The notes under the pieces were generated by a model that was given only the letters and a program-made list of their open reading frames with translations, was not told the DNA's origin and did not search any database. Of a DNA stretch of 64,000 nucleotides, positions 9,202 to 17,712 are shown one piece after another; position 1 is the first letter of the stretch, and each line of letters begins with the position of its first letter. This stretch comes from Rheinheimera texasensis DSM 17496. Lineage in GTDB: Bacteria > Pseudomonadota > Gammaproteobacteria > Enterobacterales > Alteromonadaceae. The position numbers and the translations under genes were made by a program. Location of the stretch: contig NZ_KL544006.1 in NCBI RefSeq assembly GCF_000711985.1, positions 186,001 to 250,000 of the forward strand. Direction: 5' to 3'.

Positions 9202-9936
9202 TCAGGCTTGCTGCAATAGTGGCAGTAATTCAGTTAGTAACGCACTGGCACCAATCCGCATCCCCGCCGGATTGGCCAACTCGCCGGTGATGTCTTCATA
9301 CAGCTGCATCAGTTCCAGCGCCTGAGCGACAGTCCTGACGCCACCGGAGGCTTTAAAGCCAACAGGCCGGCCGGCACCGGCAATGGCTGTCAGCATGATG
9401 CGGGCAGCTTCAAGGGTCACGCCCACAGGTACTTTACCCGTCGAAGTTTTAACAAAGTCTGCACCGCCTTCAATGGCAAGCTCAGTTGCCTTGCAAATTT
9501 GTTGTGCGGTCAATAACTCGCCAGACTCGATAATAATTTTTAACGGCGTACCGCCACAGGCTTGCCGGACGTCATACATAAAATGCTTCACCCGGCCATA
9601 ATCGCCGGCTAGCAGTGCTTTGTAAGGAAGCACAGCATCGATTTCGCCGGCACCCGCAGACAGCGCAGTTTCAATTTCCTGCACTACAGTATCCACGGCC
9701 AAATCACCAGAGGGGAAATTCACCACTGTTGCGACAGGAACCAGCATCTGCTGCTGTGCCAGATGATGCAGAGTTTGCTGAATAAATTGCGGATAGACAC
9801 AAAAAGCCGCCGGCATCGCGTCTGGGCGGGCGGTTTGTTGTAGCCACTGCGCCATATCTGCCGGCGTGTCCTGTTCGGTCAGGCGGGTTAAATCCAGTAA
9901 ACGCAGTAATTGGTGTAATCGCAGGGGACTGGTCAT
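9202..9936 (-). CDS. deoC: Deoxyribose-phosphate aldolase DeoC
   Basis: Cleaves 2-deoxyribose-5-phosphate to glyceraldehyde-3-phosphate and acetaldehyde in deoxynucleoside breakdown. The protein has 244 residues, slightly shorter than E. coli DeoC (259). The Schiff-base lysine lies in FVKTSTGKVPVG, the second active lysine in GFKASGGVRT, and the general-acid region is EIDAVLPYKALLAGD. It stands alone: deoA, deoB and deoD are not adjacent, unlike in the E. coli deo operon. The 236 bases between tRNA-Tyr and this gene show nothing I recognise. Confidence 0.95.
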   Translation of the reverse strand: MTSPLRLHQLLRLLDLTRLTEQDTPADMAQWLQQTARPDAMPAAFCVYPQFIQQTLHHLAQQQMLVPVATVVNFPSGDLAVDTVVQEIETALSAGAGEIDAVLPYKALLAGDYGRVKHFMYDVRQACGGTPLKIIIESGELLTAQQICKATELAIEGGADFVKTSTGKVPVGVTLEAARIMLTAIAGAGRPVGFKASGGVRTVAQALELMQLYEDITGELANPAGMRIGASALLTELLPLLQQA

Positions 9937-10081
9937 GTTATTGATTCCTGTTGCTGGTGCGTTTGAGCACTCTTCTAAGTTTAATACCGGCTAAGATGCG
10001 GGCTCTGATGCCGGCGGATTAAAACAGAAAGCGTGGCCGTTGCAAAGTGGCATACAACAACAGCAACTTCGCAGCGTCCAC

Positions 10082-10795
10082 TCAGTCTATCGACAGCGTC
10101 ATTTGCTGTTGATGCTGTTTCAGATAAAGTTTGGCCTCTTGCCAGCGCGGATAGAACTCAGCAACCAAAGTCCAGAATGCCGGTGAATGATTCATCTGCC
10201 GCAAATGTGCCAACTCATGCACGATGACATAATCACTGACCCAATCCGGCGCCAGTAACAAACGCCAGTTCAGACAAATAGTGCCGTCACTGTGACAACT
10301 ACCCCATTTCGTTTGCCAGCCTTTGATTAAAAGTTGCCGCCAGGATAAGTCCATCCGCTGGCTCCAAAAACTCAGCCGCTGATTGAAGTAACGCTGCGCT
10401 TCCTGTTGGTACCAGTCTTCCAGCAAGCCCAGCAAATGTTTTTGCCGGTTTTCTGTTTTGATCCGACGCGATAACTGCACCCAAAGCGTCGGGCCTTCCA
10501 GCGTTACTGCTGACACCGCATCCTCGACCACCCTTAATCTGAGCACTTGTTCCCGCAGTATCAGTTGTTCACCACTGACCGGATAACCTTGCTGTGGTCT
10601 TTGCTGTTGCTGCTGTAAATGCTGCTCTATCCAGGACGCTTTTTTAGCGATAAATGCGTCAATCTGGTTTTTTTCCAGATATAAAGGCGCCAGCACAGTC
10701 AGACCTTTTTGTCCGACCTGCAACGCCAGTGTGCGCCGGCGGCTCGAGCGTTTTAACTGATATGGAATACTGCTGAACTGACAGACTTCGTTCAC
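10082..10795 (-). CDS. YgjP-like zinc metallopeptidase (DUF45/WLM clan)
   Basis: A 237-residue cytoplasmic protein of the YgjP/UPF0758-type metal-dependent hydrolases. The zinc site is HELAH (193-197) with a further His at 203 (MNHSPAFW), preceded by the family block [21 protein letters not shown]. Residues 1-90 form the usual beta-rich N-terminal part. The substrate is unknown for the family. It diverges from xthA. Its 5' leader holds a terminator-like hairpin (10813-10854). Confidence 0.88.
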   Translation of the reverse strand: MNEVCQFSSIPYQLKRSSRRRTLALQVGQKGLTVLAPLYLEKNQIDAFIAKKASWIEQHLQQQQQRPQQGYPVSGEQLILREQVLRLRVVEDAVSAVTLEGPTLWVQLSRRIKTENRQKHLLGLLEDWYQQEAQRYFNQRLSFWSQRMDLSWRQLLIKGWQTKWGSCHSDGTICLNWRLLLAPDWVSDYVIVHELAHLRQMNHSPAFWTLVAEFYPRWQEAKLYLKQHQQQMTLSID

Positions 10796-10812
10796 TGCCT
10801 GCTCCGGTTAAC

Positions 10813-10854
10813 TAAAAAAAGCCGGCGCAGCATACCCAAGGCCAGCCGCCGGCT
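10813..10854 (-). terminator. Intrinsic terminator-like hairpin in the leader of the YgjP-like gene
   Basis: Read on the minus strand, AGCCGGCG and CGCCGGCT pair across a 19-base loop and are followed by seven T. It lies only about 18 bases before the start of the minus-strand metallopeptidase gene, with no minus-strand gene upstream that it could end. Confidence 0.55.
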
Positions 10855-10866
10855 GCAAGTCCGCTT

Positions 10867-10896
10867 TAGACAGTCGCCGCTGGTCGATGCTATGAT
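10867..10896 (+). promoter_or_regulatory. Predicted sigma-70 promoter of xthA
   Basis: TAGACA (-35, 5 of 6 matches) and TATGAT (-10, preceded by the extended TG at 10888) are separated by 18 bases. It is placed about 47 bases upstream of the xthA start. Confidence 0.55.
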
Positions 10897-10942
10897 GGCC
10901 ATCTTCTGCAATTGCGGCATTTTCAAGGATACGGCTTTAGCT

Positions 10943-11755
10943 ATGAAAATCATTTCATTTAATATCAATGGCCTGCGTGCAAGACCTCATCAACTGCAAG
11001 CTTTGGTCACGCAGCATCAGCCGGACTTTATCGGCCTGCAGGAAATTAAAGTCCACGATGATGAATTTCCACATGACGAAGTGCAACCGCTTGGTTATCA
11101 CACTTATCATTTTGGTCAGAAAGGCCATTACGGCGTGGCGATTTTAAGTAAAACCCCGGCCGACCAGATGTTATATGGTTTTCCCGGCGATGCCGAAGAC
11201 GCGCAGCGCCGCATGTTAATCGGCCAGTGGACTTTGGCCAACGGCAAAAAATTCACTTTACTAAACGGCTATTTTCCACAAGGTGAAAGCCGTGACCATC
11301 CGGTCAAGTTCCCGGCGAAACAACGCTTTTACGCCGACCTGCTGAACTATTTGCAGCAGCACCATACGCCGGACGACTACATCGCCGTGATTGGTGATAT
11401 CAATATTTCTCCGCTCGATCTGGACATCGGCATTGGCGAACCCAACCGCAAACGCTGGTTAAAAGATGGCAAATGTTCATTTTTACCGGAAGAGCGCGAC
11501 ATGCTGCAAACCATCAAAGACTGGGGCCTGATTGATACCTTCCGCCAGCTCTACCCGGATCGGACTGAACGCTACAGCTGGTTTGATTACCGCTCAAAAG
11601 GTTTTGATGATAACCGTGGCCTGCGCATTGATGTAGTAATGGCAACCGCGCCGCTGGCGGCTTTATGTGCTGCAAGTGATGTCGATTATGACATCCGCGC
11701 TATGGAGCGGCCTTCAGATCACGCGCCGGTCTGGTCGGAATTCAAACTGGCCTGA
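10943..11755 (+). CDS. xthA: Exodeoxyribonuclease III XthA
   Basis: The main AP endonuclease and 3'-5' exonuclease of base-excision repair. Read from the ATG at 10943 it has 270 residues (E. coli 268). It shows the exonuclease-endonuclease-phosphatase motifs: [14 protein letters not shown], the metal-binding Glu in [28 protein letters not shown] and the catalytic [10 protein letters not shown]. An upstream in-frame ATG at 10892 adds 17 unrelated residues and overlaps the predicted promoter, so it is rejected. The next gene begins 4 bases after its stop. Confidence 0.97.
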   Translation: MKIISFNINGLRARPHQLQALVTQHQPDFIGLQEIKVHDDEFPHDEVQPLGYHTYHFGQKGHYGVAILSKTPADQMLYGFPGDAEDAQRRMLIGQWTLANGKKFTLLNGYFPQGESRDHPVKFPAKQRFYADLLNYLQQHHTPDDYIAVIGDINISPLDLDIGIGEPNRKRWLKDGKCSFLPEERDMLQTIKDWGLIDTFRQLYPDRTERYSWFDYRSKGFDDNRGLRIDVVMATAPLAALCAASDVDYDIRAMERPSDHAPVWSEFKLA

Positions 11756-11759
11756 TCCC

Positions 11760-12386
11760 ATGTGGTGGTTTTGCGCGCTGTTAATGCTGGTGTACTACCT
11801 GGTGCTGGACCGCAAAGTCTGGCACTTGTTGCGTCAGCCGCTATTACAGGCACTGTGCGTCGGCGCTCTGCTAGCGCTTTGTGTGCTGTGGCAACTCAAA
11901 GCACAACTGCCGGATTTACCACCAGTACATTTTCTCGGCATCACCACAGTCGCGCTGTTACTGGGTCTGCGGCTGACGATATTGGTGATCCCAATGGCGC
12001 TGTTGTTACCGCAACTGGCTGCATTGCTGCTGCACCAGCCTGTGGCAGAACTCAACGCCATCCTGTTGCAGTGGACCGCGCTGACGCTGGTTGCATTACA
12101 AAGTTATGGCTGTTACCTGCTCGCCAGCCATAAGTTGCCACAACATATGTTTGTAGCCATTTTTGTCAGCGGATTTCTGAATGGTTTATTGAGTGCCCTG
12201 ACCTTTGTTGCCTTGCTGGCGCTAGGCTTTTTTGGCGTGCTGGCTGTTGGGGAAAGCAGTCAGATCAGCGACTTCCTGCTGGTGATGCCACTGTTGGCCA
12301 TGCCGGAAGCACTATTAAATGGCATGGCTCTGACGTTGTTGTTGGTGTACAAACCACATTGGGTTGCGGCGTATCGCCAGACATGA
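11760..12386 (+). CDS. COG3235-type integral membrane protein (EcfT/CbiM-like permease fold)
   Basis: A 208-residue protein with about six membrane segments and almost no soluble loops. The motif HFLGITTVALLLGLRL and the late LLNGMALTLLLVYKP match the uncharacterised COG3235 family, often labelled energy-coupling-factor permease-like. No ATPase or substrate-capture subunit is nearby, so transport is unproven. The ATG at 11760 is four bases past the xthA stop, suggesting co-transcription. Confidence 0.78.
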   Translation: MWWFCALLMLVYYLVLDRKVWHLLRQPLLQALCVGALLALCVLWQLKAQLPDLPPVHFLGITTVALLLGLRLTILVIPMALLLPQLAALLLHQPVAELNAILLQWTALTLVALQSYGCYLLASHKLPQHMFVAIFVSGFLNGLLSALTFVALLALGFFGVLAVGESSQISDFLLVMPLLAMPEALLNGMALTLLLVYKPHWVAAYRQT

Positions 12387-12408
12387 CAACCGTGCAATTT
12401 GCCTGGTT

Positions 12409-12858
12409 TCAAAACCAATGATGGAAAAACGCCTTATCCAGCTGCCGAAGTGCTGACTGCAACACATTAGCGAGGTCGCTGTAACAGGGTTTACCGGTTG
12501 CAGCCTGAGGGACTTGCACACCGGCTTGCTGCATCTGAGCCCGGATATCCTGATACCAATGACTAATCGCCGGCGGCAACTGGCTTTGCGAACGCACCCC
12601 CAACCAGAAATAACCCTGCAACGGCAGCGCCAGCATAAACAGCCCACAGGCTAAGGCCGACCACAAATAACTGCTGCCAAAGTACTGCAACTGCACACAG
12701 ACAGACAGTACAGCCAACGGCGGCATCCACATTTTTAACAGCAGCGTCAGACGGATCACCCGGTTCTCCGGAAACATCAGATTAAGTTCCTGCAATCTTG
12801 GCCAGGTCTGACTATAGACAACGCCCAACTGCAGGGTATGGCCGACATCTGTACGCAT
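12409..12858 (-). CDS. yfbV: YfbV/UPF0208 membrane protein
   Basis: The 149-residue protein aligns along its whole length with E. coli YfbV: GVVYSQTWP, then ENRVIRLTLLLKMWMPPLAV, LPLQGYFWLG, SQLPPAISHWYQDIRAQMQQAG and QLDKAFF. Two membrane segments (about 44-62 and 66-84) are followed by a cytoplasmic tail. In E. coli, YfbV helps insulate the Ter macrodomain; whether it does so here is not known. It converges with the COG3235 gene and is preceded by a 500-base intergenic region with DnaA-box-like sites. Confidence 0.88.
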   Translation of the reverse strand: MRTDVGHTLQLGVVYSQTWPRLQELNLMFPENRVIRLTLLLKMWMPPLAVLSVCVQLQYFGSSYLWSALACGLFMLALPLQGYFWLGVRSQSQLPPAISHWYQDIRAQMQQAGVQVPQAATGKPCYSDLANVLQSALRQLDKAFFHHWF

Positions 12859-13360
12859 GACTTAACTCCGAACAAGCTATCTATGGCAACACTAGCATAA
12901 AGTGCCGGTGCGCGGGTCTGTGCGGCAACAAAAAAACCTGACAGCCGGCTGCCGCATAGTACAGTTGAAAGAAAATACTGCATATATGCGGACAGAGCCA
13001 GCAAACATAGATTTTCGAAGCTTTGATAGGATTCATCGAAGTGTCACATGGTAACAAAATTTGTGCCATTTGAATTAATTTAATACTTTCATACAGATAA
13101 AGCAGATAAACAGAACAACCCACAAAGTTATCCACAGAATCTGTGGACAACCTTAAGACATAAAACAAACGGATCGCAGCGTTTTCATCCTAAACATAAC
13201 TAATAAAAACACCAGCTTGTGCAATTAATTCTTACCTAGCCTTCGTTTTTACCACTTTTCTTCTCCAACTTTTTTTCAGCGCTTTTTTCACTGAAGCGCT
13301 GCAGTGCAGACAAGGAGTTTGTTACTATCAGTGCAAGCGACCACGCAGGAAATCGCAGAT
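12859..13360. other. 500-base AT-rich intergenic region
   Basis: No coding frame is supported here. It must hold the divergent promoters of yfbV and the EIIA-like gene. It contains the DnaA-box pair described separately and an inverted repeat CAGCGCTT...AAGCGCTG (13277-13301) just before the EIIA-like gene. The stretch 13030-13260 is rich in A and T. Confidence 0.6.
13128..13150. promoter_or_regulatory. Inverted pair of DnaA-box sequences
   Basis: TTATCCACA (13128-13136) is a perfect DnaA box. After a 5-base spacer comes TGTGGACAA (13142-13150), the reverse complement of the close variant TTGTCCACA. Together they form a near-perfect palindrome in an AT-rich intergenic region. Confidence 0.55.
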
Positions 13361-13882
13361 ATGACTTCGGCATTCAGTAAACTGACCATGCACACAGACC
13401 AGCATCCCGGACGCGGCATAGAGATCCGCAGCCCCGTTAGCGGTCTGGTGAATACACCAGATAAACTAGCCGGGCCGGTTTACCAGTCCGGACTAATGCC
13501 GGATGCGGTCCAGGTGCAGTTGCAGGGGCACCAGCTGGTAGCGCCTTTTAGTGGCGTCGTTACGAGTCTGGATCGCGGCGGCCATCGCATCCTGTTGCAT
13601 CATCCAAATGGACTGAAACTGGAAATTGCTTTCCCGCCACTAGCAGCACAGCAAACTCTGGGCTTTCGCTGGCTGGTTGCAACACGCAGCAAAGTCAGCG
13701 CCGGCCAGCCGTTATTGCAGTTTGACGCCGCCCGCCTGACCCCATGGTGTCAGCCGCTGTATTGTATTCTGGCACTGTCTGACCATCCAAAAATTCAACG
13801 TATTCATAGTAAAAGCGGTTATGTAGCCGCCGGTGTGGACCCTTTGTTCTGGCTGGAATTTACCCCGGCGGTAGCCAGCTAA
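13361..13882 (+). CDS. PTS EIIA-Glc-like protein lacking the phosphoacceptor histidine
   Basis: Read from the ATG at 13361 (AGGA ten bases upstream) the protein has 173 residues and aligns end to end with E. coli EIIA-Glc (Crr, 169): IEIRSPVSGLV for IEIIAPLSGEIV, VAPFSGVVTSL for VAPVDGTIGKI, SKVSAGQPLLQFD for QRVKVGDTVIEFD. The supporting active-site His is kept (H75, GHRI). The position of the phosphorylated His (HFG in Crr) is Ala90 (IAFPP), so phosphate transfer should be impossible. GTG starts at 13304 or 13331 are possible but fit the family less well. No ptsH, ptsI or EIIBC gene is nearby. It may be a regulatory or structural relative; its function is unknown. Confidence 0.8.
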   Translation: MTSAFSKLTMHTDQHPGRGIEIRSPVSGLVNTPDKLAGPVYQSGLMPDAVQVQLQGHQLVAPFSGVVTSLDRGGHRILLHHPNGLKLEIAFPPLAAQQTLGFRWLVATRSKVSAGQPLLQFDAARLTPWCQPLYCILALSDHPKIQRIHSKSGYVAAGVDPLFWLEFTPAVAS

Positions 13883-13909
13883 ACCCCGTTCTGACAGGAG
13901 TAAGTTTTC

Positions 13910-14260
13910 GTGACATCTTGTGTGATCTACGGCATCAAAAATTGTGACACGATGAAAAAGGCCCGCAGTTTGCTGGAGCAGATGCCGGTTAAAGTGAAGT
14001 TTCATGATTACCGGGTGGACGGCGTGCCGGTTGACGTGCTGCGCCAGGCGATGGCAGTCCTTGGCTATGAGAAGCTCATCAATCAACGTGGTACTACCTG
14101 GCGCGCGTTGCCAGATAGCGAAAAAAATATTGTCGACGCCGAAGCAGCATTAACGCTGATGCAACAGCATCCGGCCGTGATCAAACGCCCGTTACTGCAA
14201 CGTGGCGATCAATTCCTGCTTGGCTTTGACGCCGGCCTCTATCAGCAATTTTGTCTCTGA
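13910..14260 (+). CDS. yffB: ArsC/Spx-family thioredoxin-fold protein (YffB-like)
   Basis: A 116-residue thioredoxin-fold protein of the ArsC family, YffB branch. It starts at GTG 13910 behind AGGAG. The N-terminal signature [13 protein letters not shown] carries the single active-site Cys, and the family blocks [17 protein letters not shown] and AVIKRPLL follow. E. coli YffB precedes dapE, and the same order holds here (8-base gap), so this is the yffB-dapE pair. Its reaction is unproven; a glutathione-linked thiol role is proposed for the family. Confidence 0.92.
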   Translation: MTSCVIYGIKNCDTMKKARSLLEQMPVKVKFHDYRVDGVPVDVLRQAMAVLGYEKLINQRGTTWRALPDSEKNIVDAEAALTLMQQHPAVIKRPLLQRGDQFLLGFDAGLYQQFCL

Positions 14261-14267
14261 GTCTCTT

Positions 14268-15422
14268 ATGTCTGAACAATCTGTAACGCCTGAAAAATCT
14301 GCCGTGCTGGCACTGACCGAAGCACTGATCCGTCGCCCGTCCGTCACACCACTGGACGAGGGCTGCCAGCAATTAATGGCTGACCGCCTTGCCGCGCTTG
14401 GCTTTGACATCGAATCGATGTTTTTTGAGGATACCCTGAATTTATGGGCACGGCGTGGCCGGGGTAAACCGTTGTTTTGTTTTGCCGGTCATACCGATGT
14501 GGTGCCGACGGGCCCGCTCGAGCAATGGCATAGCCCGCCATTTGAACCACAGATCCGCGACGGTTTGTTATACGGCCGTGGTACTGCGGACATGAAAGGC
14601 AGCCTGGCGGCGATGATCGTCGCGACTGAACGCTTTTTAGCGAAAAATCCGCTGCTTACCGGTGATATCGCCTTTTTAATCACCAGCGATGAAGAAGGCC
14701 CATTTATCAATGGCACCAAAAGAGTCATCGAAACGCTGGAAGCGCGTCAGGAAAAAATCAGCTGGTGTCTGGTCGGTGAGCCGTCCAGTACCCAGCAAGT
14801 CGGCGATGTGATTAAAAATGGCCGGCGCGGCAGTCTGACCGGTTATCTGAAAATTAAAGGTGTGCAGGGCCATGTGGCCTACCCGCATCTGGTTGACAAC
14901 CCTATTCACAAAGCGGCACCGGCACTCGCCGCACTCAGTACTGAAGTCTGGGACCATGGCAATGCATTTTTCCCGGCCACCAGTTTTCAGATTTCCAATA
15001 TTCATGCCGGAACCGGTGCCACCAACGTCGTGCCGGGCGAGCTTAGCCTGACCTTTAACTTCCGCTACAGCACTGAAGTGACTGCTGAACAGCTGCAACA
15101 GCGGGTACTGGCGTTATTAGATCAGCATAAGCTGCAATACGATATTGAGTGGGTGCTGAACGGTCTGCCGTTTCTGACCGATCGCGGCCCACTGGTCGAG
15201 GCTGCGGTGAAAGCAGTGCGTCAGGTACAAGGCTTTGAAACGTCGCTGGAAACTACCGGCGGCACCTCAGACGGACGTTTTATTGCACCAACCGGTGCTC
15301 AGGTGGTGGAACTTGGCCCCTGTAACGGCACTATTCATAAAATTAACGAACATGTGCGGGTCGCCGATTTAGAGCTGCTGACTGACATGTATGAGGCCAT
15401 TTTGTGGCACTTGTTGACCTGA
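14268..15422 (+). CDS. dapE: Succinyl-diaminopimelate desuccinylase DapE
   Basis: Hydrolyses N-succinyl-L,L-diaminopimelate in lysine and peptidoglycan-precursor synthesis; an M20 di-zinc enzyme. It has 384 residues from the ATG at 14268 (E. coli 375). Metal ligands and catalytic residues lie in [37 protein letters not shown] and GEPSST; the C-terminal His is in [12 protein letters not shown]. An in-frame upstream start at 14202 would lie inside yffB and is rejected. Its last 19 bases overlap the M15 peptidase gene. With dapA at 37 kb, two steps of the lysine pathway are in the window. Confidence 0.97.
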   Translation: MSEQSVTPEKSAVLALTEALIRRPSVTPLDEGCQQLMADRLAALGFDIESMFFEDTLNLWARRGRGKPLFCFAGHTDVVPTGPLEQWHSPPFEPQIRDGLLYGRGTADMKGSLAAMIVATERFLAKNPLLTGDIAFLITSDEEGPFINGTKRVIETLEARQEKISWCLVGEPSSTQQVGDVIKNGRRGSLTGYLKIKGVQGHVAYPHLVDNPIHKAAPALAALSTEVWDHGNAFFPATSFQISNIHAGTGATNVVPGELSLTFNFRYSTEVTAEQLQQRVLALLDQHKLQYDIEWVLNGLPFLTDRGPLVEAAVKAVRQVQGFETSLETTGGTSDGRFIAPTGAQVVELGPCNGTIHKINEHVRVADLELLTDMYEAILWHLLT

Positions 15423-16099
15423 CCGCCCGCCAACTGACCGGTCTTGATGCGCCAGGATTGGTAGAAGCTGAACCAGGCCGCTTTTTGCAGCCCGCAGTGG
15501 CTGCGGCCTATCAGGCCATGCAACAGGCTGCGGCTGCCGACGGCATCACGCTTCGCATCGCATCCGGCTGGCGCGACTTTTCGCGCCAGCAAGCGATTTT
15601 CAAGGCGAAACTTAATGGAGAGCGCCCGGTGTACGACGCAGCACAACAAGCGGTAACGCTGGCTGGAATGTCACTGGCAGCCAAATTACACGCCATTATG
15701 CTGTATTCCGCTTTGCCGGGAGCCAGCCGCCATCACTGGGGCACGGATCTTGATGTATGGGATCAAGCCGCGGTGCCGGCCGATTATGTGTTGCAGCTAA
15801 GCGCAGCCGAATATGCACCAGACGGGCCTTTTGCCCGACTTTCCGTCTGGTTAAGTCAGCATGCCGGCCGCTTTGGTTTTTTCCGGCCTTATCGCAGTTT
15901 TCGTGGCGGTGTGGCTGTTGAGCCCTGGCATTTAAGTTACCGGCCGCTCGCCAGCCTGTATCTGCAACAACTCAGTCTGCCGGTGCTGCAAGCTGCCATT
16001 TTACAAAGTGAACTCGCGGAGCCTGACGAGATTGCCGCCATGCTGCCCGAGCTGTATCAACGTTATATCTGTAATATCGATGGAGAAAATGATGACTGA
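15404..16099 (+). CDS. M15-family D-alanyl-D-alanine carboxypeptidase-like protein
   Basis: A 231-residue VanY/DdpX-type zinc peptidase predicted to trim peptidoglycan peptides. Zinc ligands are in [10 protein letters not shown] (H110, D117) and EPWHLSY (H175, with catalytic E173). [14 protein letters not shown] is the substrate-binding block. The start is GTG 15404, inside the last codons of dapE, which implies translational coupling. No signal peptide is visible, so it may act on cytoplasmic recycling products, or the export route is unknown. Confidence 0.87.
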   Translation: MALVDLTARQLTGLDAPGLVEAEPGRFLQPAVAAAYQAMQQAAAADGITLRIASGWRDFSRQQAIFKAKLNGERPVYDAAQQAVTLAGMSLAAKLHAIMLYSALPGASRHHWGTDLDVWDQAAVPADYVLQLSAAEYAPDGPFARLSVWLSQHAGRFGFFRPYRSFRGGVAVEPWHLSYRPLASLYLQQLSLPVLQAAILQSELAEPDEIAAMLPELYQRYICNIDGENDD

Positions 16100-16346
16100 T
16101 TTATGGGGGATGGTAGTGCTGGTGATAGCGCTGCTGATAGGTAATTTATGGCTGCTCAAACGCAATAGTAAACAACAGCTCAAACGCAAAACCACGGTCA
16201 GCCGCACGGTACAGCCGGCACAAACGGCCGCCGCAGTACAAACCAGTCCGGTTGTGGTCACAGCAAGTGAGAAAAATCAGGTCGATACGCCCACCAGTAA
16301 ATCCACTTCCGATGCATCTGGCGATAGCGATGGCGGCGCTGACTAG
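16092..16346 (+). CDS. DUF2897 single-pass membrane protein
   Basis: An 84-residue protein with one N-terminal membrane helix (about residues 4-20, LWGMVVLVIALLIGNLWLL), a basic stretch (KRNSKQQLKRK) and a low-complexity Ser/Thr/Asp-rich tail. The start ATG 16092 has GGAG six bases upstream; it overlaps the M15 gene by 8 bases. DUF2897 proteins have no known function. Confidence 0.75.
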   Translation: MTDLWGMVVLVIALLIGNLWLLKRNSKQQLKRKTTVSRTVQPAQTAAAVQTSPVVVTASEKNQVDTPTSKSTSDASGDSDGGAD

Positions 16347-16377
16347 ACAGCACCGCTTTAGCGTCACTCAGTGCCGC

Positions 16378-17415
16378 TTATTCGCCTTTTCTGTCGAAAC
16401 TGGAATATCCGCGGATAAATTTCTGCAACTGGTCACGTAGATTCGGCGGTGTGCCTTTGATGATCAGCACATCGCGCTCGGCATCATATTGCACACGCTC
16501 CCCGAGCAGTTTTTGCTCAAAACTCAGGCTAAGACCGGCACCGGCACCGGAGAATTTCACCAGCGTTTTCAGCTCCTTGACGTCGACCGGAAATTCTTCG
16601 GCCACAGCGATATCCTGTTCCTGACAATAACGGATAAAAGCATTGTCATCCGAGCTGTCGACGGTGGCGGATAATTCATCGAGCCGCACGTCCTGGCCTT
16701 GCTTGGCCCGCTCTTCACAGTATTGGTATACCTGCTTACGCACGTCATTTTTTTCGCCGGCGTCATAATCGGATGCACTTAAATACTCTTCAACCGACGC
16801 CAACACCACTTTACTGCTGGCTTTAGGGTCCACCCCTTCGGCAGCGCCTAAAAAGTCGAGGAAAAAATCCGCTACTTTGCGACCCGCACGGCCACGAATG
16901 AAAGAGATATATTTGCCCTGCTCCGGCGCACTGGCCAGTTCTGTCAAATCAATCCGCGCCGCCAGCTGCATCCGGGCAATATCCAGATGTTTACTGCTGG
17001 CGAGCTGCAAGTCCGACGTCAGGCTGAAATGTTCTTTACTGCCCAGCAAAGCGACAAAAAGATATTCGTTGGCCAGATAACGGTAATGACACAACATCAG
17101 ATAACCGGTTTCCGGGATTTGGTGTTTAGTCAGTTCCACCACCAGAGCCGCTGTGGCGTGCTCAGCCAGGCTTAAAAATGATTTTTCGCCGTGTTGCCAT
17201 TGCCCCATTGGTTCCAGCATTTGCTCCACTTTGTCGCTGTGGAAACTGGCATAACCTTTGGCCGGTTTGCCGTTGTAAGCCAGATGCAATTGCTCCAGTA
17301 ATAAAGCGACATGCGGTGTGATACTAAGCAGGTCCTGACGGAAATGCGCGGTTAACTGCGCAGACTCGTTGGCTTCGATAAAATTAATCGCCAGCGCATG
17401 AACATCAACAGACAT
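16378..17415 (-). CDS. yejK: Nucleoid-associated protein YejK (NdpA)
   Basis: A DNA-associated protein recovered with the nucleoid in E. coli. At 345 residues it fits the family (335). Recognised blocks are the N-terminal VHALAINFIE, YASFHSDKVEQML, GYLMLCHYRYLANEYLFVALL, KYISFIRGRAGRKVADFFLDFLGA and the C-terminal RDVLIIKGTPPNLRDQL. It diverges from yejL-yejM as in E. coli, with 69 bases between them for both promoters. Confidence 0.96.
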   Translation of the reverse strand: MSVDVHALAINFIEANESAQLTAHFRQDLLSITPHVALLLEQLHLAYNGKPAKGYASFHSDKVEQMLEPMGQWQHGEKSFLSLAEHATAALVVELTKHQIPETGYLMLCHYRYLANEYLFVALLGSKEHFSLTSDLQLASSKHLDIARMQLAARIDLTELASAPEQGKYISFIRGRAGRKVADFFLDFLGAAEGVDPKASSKVVLASVEEYLSASDYDAGEKNDVRKQVYQYCEERAKQGQDVRLDELSATVDSSDDNAFIRYCQEQDIAVAEEFPVDVKELKTLVKFSGAGAGLSLSFEQKLLGERVQYDAERDVLIIKGTPPNLRDQLQKFIRGYSSFDRKGE

Positions 17416-17484
17416 AAATTTTCCTGTTTAACCGAATTCTGTTACCATTCTACCTGTTTTACAGCCTTCATTTCAGAGTAATTC

Positions 17485-17709
17485 ATGCCGATCCAGTCCA
17501 AGTACAGCACCGCCCAGATTGAAACTATCATGAACCAGCTGCTCGACACGCTGCGTGAGCAGGACGCCAATACCGAACTGAGCCTGATGTGCCTTGGCAA
17601 TACCATCAGCCATATTATCCAGACGCATGTGCCAGCGGCGCAGCAAAAAGATGTAGCCAAATCCTTCGCCCAGGTGCTGGTTGATTCCATTTCGGCGAAG
17701 TCGCACTGA
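17485..17709 (+). CDS. yejL: YejL (UPF0352) small protein
   Basis: A 74-residue all-helical protein (E. coli YejL 75). It matches the family throughout: MPIQSKYSTAQIETIMNQLL, LSLMCLGNTISHII and VAKSFAQVLVDSI. Its function is unknown, but its conserved place between yejK and yejM suggests an envelope or nucleoid-linked role. yejM starts 3 bases after its stop. Confidence 0.95.
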   Translation: MPIQSKYSTAQIETIMNQLLDTLREQDANTELSLMCLGNTISHIIQTHVPAAQQKDVAKSFAQVLVDSISAKSH

Positions 17710-17712
17710 GTT

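Noticed and set aside
16147-16346. Defence or mobile-element signature near low-complexity DUF2897 tail
   Set aside because: The region is flanked by conserved core genes with no repeats, tRNA-end target site or integrase.
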